From: CAYLZW01 sp964388085
Lineage (GTDB): Bacteria > Myxococcota > UBA727 > CAYLZW01
Direction: 5' to 3'
DNA length: 7,728 nucleotides
NCBI GenBank assembly: GCA_964388085.1
Contig: CAYLZW010000273.1
Coordinates: 1-7,728, forward strand
Positions within the stretch are counted from its first letter, which is position 1; each line of letters starts with the position of its first letter. The notes below the pieces were generated by a model. The model was not told where the DNA came from. It searched no databases and saw only the letters and a program-made list of their open reading frames with translations. The position numbers and the translations under genes were made by a program. Positions 1-5,081 of the stretch are shown here, piece by piece.

Positions 1-1
1 C

Positions 2-1291
2 GGCGCAGGCCGCAGTAAGGCCAAGCAAATCGAGGGCGACCTCTACGAGATCACGGGCACCAAGCGCTTCATCACGAATGGTGACTACGACTTCCCCGAG
101 AACATCGTGCACATGGTCCTCGCGCGACCCGAGGGCGCGGGCCCCGGCACCAAGGGCCTTTCGATGTTCATCGTGCCCAAATATTGGGTCAACGACGACG
201 GCAGCATGGGCGAGCGCAACGGCGTCTACGTCACCGGCGTCGAGCACAAGATGGGCATCAAGGCCTCCTCGACGTGCGAGCTGACCATGGGCGAGAAGCA
301 GCCCTGCCGCGGCTGGCTCATCGGCGGCGTGCACGACGGCATCCGCCAGATGTTCGACATCATCGAGCAGGCGCGCATGAGCATCGGCTTCAAGTCGTTC
401 TCGACGGTGTCGACGGCGTACCTGAACGCCCTCGAGTACGCCAAGGACCGCGTGCAAGGCCCCGACCTCGCCGAGGCCGCCAACAAGACCGCCCCGCGCG
501 TGCGCATCATCCAGCACCCCGACGTCCGCCGCATGCTGATGATGCTGAAGTCATACAGCGAGGCCATGCGCGGCCTCGGCCTGTACGCGGCCAAGCTGCA
601 GGACGACGTCGAGGTCCAGGGCGGCCACAAAGCCTCCGAGGCCCAGGCGCTCTCCCGCCGCAGCGATTTGTTGCTGCCGATGATCAAGGGCTACTACTCG
701 GAGAAGGGCTACGAGCTGCTGGGCATGGCGCTGCAGGTCTTCGGAGGCTCCGGCTTCACGCAGGACTACCCCCACGAGCAGTACATTCGCGACCAGAAGA
801 TCGACACGCTTTACGAGGGCACCACGGCCATTCAGGCGCTGGACCTGTTCTTCCGGAAGATCGCGCGCGATGGCGGCGAGACGCTGCGGAACCTTCTCGA
901 AGAGGTCGGGGCGACGGCGGCTAGCGATCGCGGGGGAGTGGCTTTGTCTGCTGAGAAGAAGGCGCTCGCTCGGGCGCTTGGCGACGTCGAGGGCATCTTC
1001 GGGACGATGATGCAGAAGCTCGGTGAGTCCGTGTACCACGTGGGGTTGCATGGGAATCGGATTCTGTTTGCTCTCACTGAGGTGTTGTTGGCGTGGACGC
1101 TGATTAAGCAGGCGGAGCTGGCTTCGGAGAAGCTGGGCTCGGCGAATGAGGTGGATAAGGCGTTTTATACGGGCAAGATTGCTGCGGCGCGGTTCTTCTG
1201 TGCGGATACGTTGCCGCGGGTGACTACGGCTCGGAAGATTATTGAGAACAGCTCGTTGGACTTGATGGAGCTGGACGAAGCGGCTTTCTGA
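2..1291 (+). CDS. Acyl-CoA dehydrogenase (FadE-type), 3' part, 5' end outside window
   Basis: The frame is open from the left edge and ends in TGA at 1289-1291, giving 429 residues. Full-length members with this C-terminal extension are about 600 residues, so roughly the first 170 are missing. The enzyme would catalyse FAD-dependent alpha,beta-dehydrogenation of acyl-CoA in beta-oxidation, in the cytoplasm. The visible N-terminal part is the middle beta domain, with the motif ITGTKRFITNGD near residues 17-28. The C-terminal helical domain carries GGSGFTQDYP and then LYEGTTAIQ, where the Glu at 815-817 fits the catalytic base of the family. The last ~140 residues form the extra helical domain of long FadE-like enzymes (acetyl-CoA dehydrogenase-like C-terminal domain). 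No internal ATG is taken as a start because homologous sequence continues upstream. Wobble use shifts from C-rich to G/T-rich after about 920. A terminator follows within 30 bases. Confidence 0.93.
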   Translation, partial: GAGRSKAKQIEGDLYEITGTKRFITNGDYDFPENIVHMVLARPEGAGPGTKGLSMFIVPKYWVNDDGSMGERNGVYVTGVEHKMGIKASSTCELTMGEKQPCRGWLIGGVHDGIRQMFDIIEQARMSIGFKSFSTVSTAYLNALEYAKDRVQGPDLAEAANKTAPRVRIIQHPDVRRMLMMLKSYSEAMRGLGLYAAKLQDDVEVQGGHKASEAQALSRRSDLLLPMIKGYYSEKGYELLGMALQVFGGSGFTQDYPHEQYIRDQKIDTLYEGTTAIQALDLFFRKIARDGGETLRNLLEEVGATAASDRGGVALSAEKKALARALGDVEGIFGTMMQKLGESVYHVGLHGNRILFALTEVLLAWTLIKQAELASEKLGSANEVDKAFYTGKIAAARFFCADTLPRVTTARKIIENSSLDLMELDEAAF

Positions 1292-1315
1292 TTGCTGCTT
1301 TCGTTGGGTTCTGTT

Positions 1316-1354
1316 GCCGCCGAGGGGTCTGGGACTCTTCGGCGGCTTTCGTTT
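1316..1354 (+). terminator. Intrinsic terminator after the acyl-CoA dehydrogenase
   Basis: Arms 1316-1329 (GCCGCCGAGGGGTC) and 1333-1346 (GACTCTTCGGCGGC) pair over 14 positions, including G-U pairs. They are followed directly by the T-rich run TTTCGTTT. It lies 25 bases after the stop codon, where a transcription end is expected. Confidence 0.75.
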
Positions 1355-1374
1355 GTGGCTGGGCTGCATTTGGT

Positions 1375-1453
1375 GGGGGGAGGCTTCGCCTCCCCCCTGC
1401 TCCGAGCCGCTGCGCGTCTCGTCGACACCCCCCACAACGGGGCTGCGCCCCGT
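1375..1453. repeat. Two-hairpin dispersed repeat element with a shared core
   Basis: A perfect hairpin at 1375-1384/1388-1397 (GGGGGGAGGC, loop TTC) and a second at 1437-1443/1447-1453 (ACGGGGC, loop TGC) flank a core at 1404-1431. The core recurs at 7523-7550 with one mismatch in 28 bases. The arrangement resembles the short palindromic intergenic repeats that are abundant in large GC-rich genomes. Neither hairpin is followed by a T run, so neither is called a terminator. Confidence 0.6.
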
Positions 1454-1480
1454 AACGCCCCCTCGTCCCTCATCCCCGCG

Positions 1481-1570
1481 GCCTTCCCTCGCGCTGCTGC
1501 CTTCCCTCGCCCTGCTGCCTTCCCTCGCCCCGCTGCCTTCCTTCGCCCTGCTGCCTTCCCTCACCCCGTC
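1481..1570. repeat. 18-bp tandem repeat, five units
   Basis: Five contiguous 18-base units start at 1481, 1499, 1517, 1535 and 1553. The consensus is GCCTTCCCTCGCCCTGCT. The middle units differ by one or two bases and the last is the most diverged. There are no spacers. Read in frame it would encode a repeating Leu/Pro/Ser peptide, but no supported gene covers it, so I treat it as an intergenic minisatellite. Confidence 0.85.
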
Positions 1571-1594
1571 ACTGCATTAGGCTGCAGGTCACCG

Positions 1595-1695
1595 CCCTCT
1601 CCCACGGGAGAGGGCCGCTCATTTATCAATTCTCGCTGCCTCGCGTCTCAGTGATCAGTCCTCATCATCGAGCATCGATAAATCGACGCTCGACG
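1595..1695 (+). repeat. Dispersed repeat, copy A (hairpin at each end)
   Basis: This copy opens with a perfect hairpin (1595-1603/1606-1614, CCCTCTCCC and its complement). It runs through a segment about 85% matched to copy B and closes with an imperfect hairpin, arms 1668-1679 and 1682-1693 (TCGAGCATCGAT / ATCGACGCTCGA, one A-C mismatch). Bases 1658-1679 are identical to 3275-3296 in copy C. It lies just downstream of the broken four-helix-bundle gene. Confidence 0.75.
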
Positions 1696-1724
1696 GGCGA
1701 ACCCGCCGAGCGCCGACCCGCCCC

Positions 1725-2058
1725 CTACTTGAAGCGCCGCAACATGCTCGCCACATGCCCCGCACGGTCAGCCCCGCGGTCACGTACGATCGGCCGAATG
1801 ACGCCCAGCGCCACCCCGACGTCGAGCCCGCCCATCACCTCGACCGCGCTCGCTCTCGCCTGATCGAAAGAACCGCCGCCGGTCACGCGGCGTTCGGCGC
1901 GCGAACCCCTCGCAGTAGTTGAGCACCACCGACGCCGACGCCCTGACGAGCTGGTCGCGCAAGAACGCGTACCCGACGGGCATCGGGCTCGTTGCCTCTC
2001 GCACGACCTCGGTCAGCTCGAGTGACTTCTTGTAAATCTCAGTTTCGTTGAACCACAT
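1725..2058 (-). pseudogene. Four-helix-bundle protein gene (S23 type), broken by a +1 frameshift
   Basis: The gene reads from ATG at 2058 down to TAG at 1725-1727. The span is 334 bases, one more than a multiple of three. The first 64 codons give MWFNETEIYKKSLELTEVV and end RDRRRFF. One extra base at about 1866 shifts the frame, after which 46 codons give DQARASAVEVMGGLDVGV and end SMLRRFK. Joined, they make a 110-residue protein with the helix pattern and NYCEGFARR motif of the four-helix-bundle (23S rRNA intervening-sequence-like) family. The family's biochemical role is unknown; one branch is the accessory protein of diversity-generating retroelements. The start is fixed by GGGAGG at 2067-2072, eight bases upstream. 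Uncorrected, the frame runs on to 1780 with a low-complexity Arg/Gly tail. It is either a recent pseudogene or a sequencing error. Confidence 0.8.
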
Positions 2059-2066
2059 GTCTGCTG

Positions 2067-2072
2067 CCTCCC
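2067..2072 (-). promoter_or_regulatory. Ribosome binding site deciding the four-helix-bundle start
   Basis: GGGAGG on the minus strand sits eight bases before ATG 2058. It favours this start over the upstream in-frame start at 2142, whose extra 28 residues are not family-like. Confidence 0.65.
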
Positions 2073-2142
2073 GCTCGCCGAACCGGTCAGCGAACGGACT
2101 CTCCAACGCGGCGCCCGGAGGCGCAGTCAAGGGCGGCCCCAC

Positions 2143-2268
2143 TCGTGGAGGTGCGTGCAGGCGCGGTGGCCGGCGCGCTTGCGCGCTTCACCCTTGACGG
2201 CGTCGAGGACGCCGCCAAGATGGAGACCGCGCAGGAGCACTCTCGTGGAGTCGGTGTCTGACGAGTAG
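2143..2268. other. Unassigned stretch between the four-helix-bundle gene and repeat copy D
   Basis: No supported gene lies here. Short frames are open on both strands with GC-rich wobble, for example a plus-strand frame containing LARFTLDGVEDAAK that stops at about 2260, and a minus-strand frame containing LLRGLHLGGVLDAVKGE that stops just inside 2143. Neither has a convincing start or a family I recognise. It may be the remains of a gene. Confidence 0.3.
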
Positions 2269-2363
2269 TGATGCACGATGATGAGGACTGAGGATCGAGA
2301 GACGAGGGGCGAGGGCTGATCCTCGCGGACGAGGTGATGAATGATCTGGCCGTGGGAGAGGGG
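2269..2363 (-). repeat. Dispersed repeat, copy D (inverted, diverged)
   Basis: Read on the minus strand it keeps the module order of copies A and B. First comes CCCTCTCCCACGG, then ATCATTCATCACCTCG, then TCAGTCCTCATCATCG followed by GCATC. It has a longer middle section and lacks the closing hairpin. It lies between the four-helix-bundle gene and the SMI1/KNR4 gene, in inverted orientation relative to the other copies. Confidence 0.6.
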
Positions 2364-2495
2364 CCGATATGGCGGCGTCAGCGTTCTGACTTGCGACTGT
2401 TTCGCCGCGCCTGACTACGCTGGGCAGCCATCGTGCCAAGCATCAACGTCAGTGCGACTTTACGCGGCCGCACGGTCTCGTGGTATCACGGGTCG

Positions 2496-3017
2496 ATGGC
2501 ACTGAGATTCGACCCGACGGAGTTCTGGGACGACGTCGACTTCGCGCGAGAGCACTACATCAGCGAGCCCCTCACCCCGGGGCTGCTCGCCAAGGTGGAG
2601 CGGCAACTGGGATACAAGTTGCCGTCGGCGTACGTCGAGTTGATGCAGTTCCAGAACGGCGGCATGCCGAGGCGGACGTGCCACAGGACGTCTCGTCCGA
2701 CGACGTTGGCTCATGACCACATTGCCATTACGGGCATCTTCTCGATCGGGGATGCCCGGCCTGGCTCTCTATGCGGTGGATTCGGTAGCAAGTTCATGAT
2801 CGACGAGTGGGGCTACTCGGCGATCGGCGTCTACTTTGCGGATTGTCCGTCGGCGGGTCACGACATGGTGTGCCTAGACTGCCGACGGTGTGGCCTGGCC
2901 GGAGAGCCTGCGGTTGTTCACGTCGACCAAGAGGTCGACTACCAGATCACAGAGCTCGCTCCGGACTTTCAGGCATTCGTGGAGGGGCTTGAGGTGGAAG
3001 ACGCGTTCGACGACTAG
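2496..3017 (+). CDS. SMI1/KNR4 family (SUKH superfamily) protein
   Basis: A 173-residue protein. The ATG at 2496 (MALRFDPTEFWDD) is preferred over an in-frame GTG at 2433, because the extra 21 residues are not family-like. Family features in order are the N-terminal helix and Trp (FWDD, residues 10-13), the entry segment VERQLGYKLPSAYVELM (34-50) followed by QNGG (53-56), the strand region IAITGIFSIG (76-85), and the long C-terminal motif HDMVCLDCRRCG, GEPAVVHVDQE and LAPDFQAFVEGL (122-165). SUKH proteins are small cytoplasmic proteins, many of which neutralise contact-dependent or polymorphic toxins. No toxin gene is visible beside it, so it is an orphan and an immunity role is only an inference. 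CLDCRRC has three Cys, but no metal role is established. No strong ribosome site precedes the start. The gene lies between repeat copies D and B. Confidence 0.85.
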   Translation: MALRFDPTEFWDDVDFAREHYISEPLTPGLLAKVERQLGYKLPSAYVELMQFQNGGMPRRTCHRTSRPTTLAHDHIAITGIFSIGDARPGSLCGGFGSKFMIDEWGYSAIGVYFADCPSAGHDMVCLDCRRCGLAGEPAVVHVDQEVDYQITELAPDFQAFVEGLEVEDAFDD

Positions 3018-3035
3018 CGGTGAGGTGGGTCCTAC

Positions 3036-3124
3036 GAGAAGGGCCACTCATTGATCACATCTCGCTGCGTCGCCTTTCAGTGATCAGTCCTCATCATCGA
3101 GCATCTTTAAATCGACGCTCGACG
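3036..3124 (+). repeat. Dispersed repeat, copy B
   Basis: Aligns without gaps to about 89 bases of copy A. Long exact blocks include TCTCGCTGC, TCAGTGATCAGTCCTCATC and AAATCGACGCTCGACG. The closing hairpin keeps its outer six pairs (TCGAGC/GCTCGA), but the inner arm has changed to CATCTTTAA. It starts 18 bases after the SMI1/KNR4 stop codon. Confidence 0.75.
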
Positions 3125-3125
3125 C

Positions 3126-3150
3126 GCCAGGCCAGGCCAGGCCAGGCCAG
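3126..3150. repeat. Pentanucleotide tandem repeat (GCCAG) x5
   Basis: Five exact GCCAG units directly follow repeat copy B. A unit number not divisible by three means any frame across it would shift with copy number. No supported gene crosses it. Confidence 0.85.
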
Positions 3151-3226
3151 GTCACGGCTCGTGGCGACTCAGCCCAGGGAACCTCGACTGTGCTACACGG
3201 TCCCCAGGATGAACGAGGGAGGGGAC

Positions 3227-3298
3227 ATGAGCGAGTCAACGGCTTCGGCACCTGCGTTAGCCCAGAGGGAGACGGTCCTCATCATCGAGCATCGATGA
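3227..3298 (+). pseudogene. Truncated gene start (23 codons), receiver-like N-terminus
   Basis: ATG 3227 is preceded by AGGGAGGGG (3216-3224), a strong ribosome site with a short gap. The frame reads MSESTASAPALAQRETVLII and ends in TGA at 3296-3298, inside repeat copy C and just before the IS3 end. The segment ETVLIIE resembles the first beta strand of response-regulator receiver domains, but the same bases belong to the dispersed repeat, so the resemblance may be accidental. It could be a gene start cut by rearrangement, or a chance short frame. Confidence 0.3.
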
Positions 3299-3300
3299 AT
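3275..3300 (+). repeat. Dispersed repeat, copy C, cut by the IS3 left end
   Basis: Bases 3275-3296 match copy A (1658-1679) exactly over 22 positions. The match ends where the IS3 terminus begins at 3301, so the IS3 element seems to have inserted in the repeat's terminal hairpin. Confidence 0.65.
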
Positions 3301-3349
3301 TGAGCCTGCCCCGCTTCCGTGGACACCCCAACACAGCGATGATCGCTGT

Positions 3350-3354
3350 AGGAG
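3350..3354 (+). promoter_or_regulatory. Ribosome binding site of IS3 orfA
   Basis: AGGAG lies six bases before ATG 3361 and supports that start. Confidence 0.6.
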
Positions 3355-3360
3355 AGTGGG

Positions 3361-3663
3361 ATGTCCAAGAAGTCACGAAGACGTCGCAGAGCGTTCACCG
3401 ACGAGTTCAAGGCCGACGCCGTCGAGCTCGTTCGTAGCAGCGGCAAGAGCGTTGGCCAGGTCGCCAAGGACCTGGACCTGACGGAAACGTCGCTGCGGGA
3501 GTGGGTGAGCAAGGCAGAGGATGGCCAGCTACGGAGGGCCACCAGCGTCGACGAGGATGAGCGGCAAGAGCTCCGTCGACTCCGAGAAGAGAATCGCGTG
3601 CTGAAGATGGAGCGTGACTTCTTAAAAAAGGCGGCGGCCTTCTTCGCGAAGGAGAGCAAGTGA
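3361..3663 (+). CDS. IS3-family transposase OrfA
   Basis: A 100-residue DNA-binding subunit of the IS3-family transposase. The basic N-terminus (SKKSRRRRR) leads into a helix-turn-helix domain (residues about 10-55: FTDEFKADAVELV, GKSVGQVAKDLDL, SLREWV). A coiled-coil or leucine-zipper stretch follows (about 65-90: ELRRLREENRVLKMERDFL), and the protein ends with the family-typical LKKAAAFFAKESK. The start is supported by AGGAG six bases upstream. Its stop overlaps the GTG of orfB (GTGA at 3660-3663). The codons at 3622-3630 hold the heptamer A-AAA-AAG in the phase needed for -1 slippage into orfB. OrfA alone is expected to bind ends or repress. Since OrfB is truncated, the gene probably has no transposition role now. 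Confidence 0.92.
   Translation: MSKKSRRRRRAFTDEFKADAVELVRSSGKSVGQVAKDLDLTETSLREWVSKAEDGQLRRATSVDEDERQELRRLREENRVLKMERDFLKKAAAFFAKESK
3624..3652 (+). promoter_or_regulatory. Programmed -1 frameshift signal (A6G plus hairpin)
   Basis: AAAAAAG at 3624-3630 is phased A-AAA-AAG in the orfA frame. Seven bases later CCTTC/GAAGG (3638-3642/3648-3652) can form a small hairpin. After slippage the frame is open through 3630-3660 into orfB. This is the standard IS3-family way of making the OrfAB fusion. Confidence 0.75.
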
Positions 3664-4154
3664 GATTTGCTCTCATCGACGCGGAGAAGGCCAGCTTCCC
3701 GGTGGGCTTCATGTGCCGGCAGCTCGAAGTCTCGAGGAGCGGGTACTACGCCTGGCGCAAGCGACCTCCCCCTCAGCGTGCTCTCGACGACGACCAGCTT
3801 GCCGAGGAAGTCGTTGCGGCACACCGCGCCAGCAAGGGCCGCTACGGCAGCCCGCGCATCTACCAGGAGCTCAGGGCCAACGGCCGGCGAACCAGCAGGA
3901 AGCGCATCGCCCGCCTCATGAAGGCGCGCCGTATCGCTGGCCGCCGTCGTCGTCGTTATTGCCGCACGACCGATTCCAACCACTCGTTTCCCATCGCCGA
4001 GAACCTGCTTGGCCGCGACTTCCACGTCGACCACCCGAACCAAGTCTGGGTTACCGACATCACCTACATCTGGACGAGCGAAGGCTGGGTGATCGGCGTC
4101 AACTACTCTTGCCGGTCCGCGACAACTACTCCTGCCGGTGATGCAGCCAGGTAG
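3660..4154 (+). pseudogene. IS3-family transposase OrfB, truncated by IS21
   Basis: The frame gives 164 residues, but only the first 143 (to 4088) are IS3 OrfB. The tail beginning VIGVNYSCR is read from the IS21 terminal repeat. Normal OrfB is about 270-300 residues. Present are the helical N-terminal segment (FMCRQLEVSRSGYYAWRKR, 18-36), the HTH_21-type motif (HRASKGRYGSPRIYQEL, 55-71) and the start of the RNase H-like core, NQVWVTDITYIWTSEGW (127-143), with the first catalytic Asp at residue 133. The second Asp and the Glu of the DDE triad are missing, so it cannot catalyse transposition. It starts at a GTG overlapping the orfA stop and would mainly be read through frameshifting. Confidence 0.88.
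4090..4139 (+). repeat. IS21 terminal repeat distal to istB
   Basis: Starts TGATCGGCG. Two direct repeats begin at 4096 and 4119, 23 bases apart, each with CAACTACT and TGCCGGT. They are presumed IstA binding sites. It is the inverted partner of 6607-6656. Confidence 0.82.
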
Positions 4155-4292
4155 ATCCCGCGCTGGCGCCGGTGCGCGGGGGCTCTCGGAGTGGCGCCAC
4201 ATCGGCCCGCCCGGGTGCAGCCCGCTCGAAGCACGTCGACTGTGTGAGCCGGCGCGGGACTTCGAGGACGGACCGCGTGCGGGAGGCGCGCA

Positions 4293-5081
4293 TCACTTCT
4301 TCTTCTTCCTCGTCGTTGGTGTGTTGTCGTCGCGGGGATTCGACGGCTTGGTCCGGTAGCTCTCGACGTCGAATTCCAAGATGACCGAGTGGTGAACGAG
4401 GCGGTCGATCGCCGCTGCCGTCGTCATCGGGTCCTTGAAGATGCGCTCCCACTGGCTGAAGACGAGGTTGCTCGTGATCAGAACGGAGCGTCGCTCGTAG
4501 CGCTCGGCGAGGAGCGTGAAGAGCACCTCAACCTCTTCCTTCGACTGCTGCACGTAGCCGATGTCGTCGAGGATGAGCAGGTCGTAGTTGTCGAGCTTCT
4601 TGAGCGCACGCGGCAGCGCGAGGTCGCGCTTTGCCGCGAGCAGGTCCTGCACGAGCCGATACGTCGAGACGAAGAGCACCGAGTAGCCCTGCTCGACGAG
4701 CGAGTGACCGATGGCGCAGGCGACGTGCGTCTTGCCGGTGCCGGGCAAGCCGAAGGCCAGGATGTTGGCCGCGCGCTCCGTGAAGCTGCCGTCCTTGAGC
4801 GCGCGAATCTTCGCCAGGAGCGCGGGCGGCAGCCGTTTGTCGTCGAGCCCGCCGAAGGTCTTGCCGACAGGGAGAAGCGACGCGCGGCGAAGGCGATCGG
4901 TGCGGCGCTGGCGGCGGCCGTCGTCCTCGAGCGAGAGCACCTCGTGGATGACGGGAAGCGCCCCCTCGAAGCCCGCGTCGACCAGCCGATGCACGAGCTC
5001 GTCAGCCGCGGCGAAGAGTTTGAAGGACAGGCACAGCTCAGCGATGCGCTCCTCGATGGAGGACGTCGTGGTCGTCGTCAT
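4293..5081 (-). CDS. istB: IS21 transposition helper ATPase IstB
   Basis: A 262-residue AAA+ ATPase that prepares target DNA and activates IstA for transposition. The N-terminal helical domain (about 1-100) contains the family-typical RRASLLPVGKTF (65-76). Walker A is GLPGTGKT (111-118), Walker B is LLILDDIGY (168-176), and a sensor region SNLVFSQWERIF follows (204-215). The C-terminus ends in a Lys run (TTRKKKK). The length is normal for the family. ATG 5081 overlaps the istA stop (ATGA at 5078-5081), which implies translational coupling within one istA-istB transcript. No frame disruption is seen. About 200 bases separate its stop from the element's end. Confidence 0.95.
   Translation of the reverse strand: MTTTTTSSIEERIAELCLSFKLFAAADELVHRLVDAGFEGALPVIHEVLSLEDDGRRQRRTDRLRRASLLPVGKTFGGLDDKRLPPALLAKIRALKDGSFTERAANILAFGLPGTGKTHVACAIGHSLVEQGYSVLFVSTYRLVQDLLAAKRDLALPRALKKLDNYDLLILDDIGYVQQSKEEVEVLFTLLAERYERRSVLITSNLVFSQWERIFKDPMTTAAAIDRLVHHSVILEFDVESYRTKPSNPRDDNTPTTRKKKK

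Larger units (their letters stand above)
3301..4089 (+). mobile_element. IS3-family insertion sequence, left part only
   Basis: The left end begins with TGAGCCTGCCCCGC and continues to GTGGACACC, the usual shape of IS3-family terminal inverted repeats. It is followed by orfA and by orfB in the -1 frame. The sequence stops at 4089, where the IS21 end begins. The distal half of orfB and the right inverted repeat are not in the window. It is therefore a dead fragment that cannot make a full transposase. Confidence 0.85.

Noticed and set aside
551..1564. Long minus-strand open frame opposite the acyl-CoA dehydrogenase
   Set aside because: It is the complement of a clear gene in GC-rich DNA, with low-complexity Arg/Glu/Ser sequence and repeat-derived segments.
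1481..1570. Possible CRISPR array
   Set aside because: The 18-base units are contiguous with no spacers and no cas genes are present.
1292..1654. Proline- and leucine-rich plus-strand frame over the 18-bp repeat
   Set aside because: Its sequence comes from the tandem repeat and hairpins. It has no ribosome site and sits directly after a stop codon and over a terminator.
1725..2058. Diversity-generating retroelement accessory gene
   Set aside because: The four-helix-bundle family includes such accessory proteins, but no reverse transcriptase and no template/variable repeat pair is in the window.
1595..3300. Integron gene cassettes with attC sites
   Set aside because: The repeats lack paired RYYYAAC/GTTRRRY core sites, the genes are in opposite orientations, and no integrase is seen. 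A lone GTTAGCC at about 3255 is not enough.
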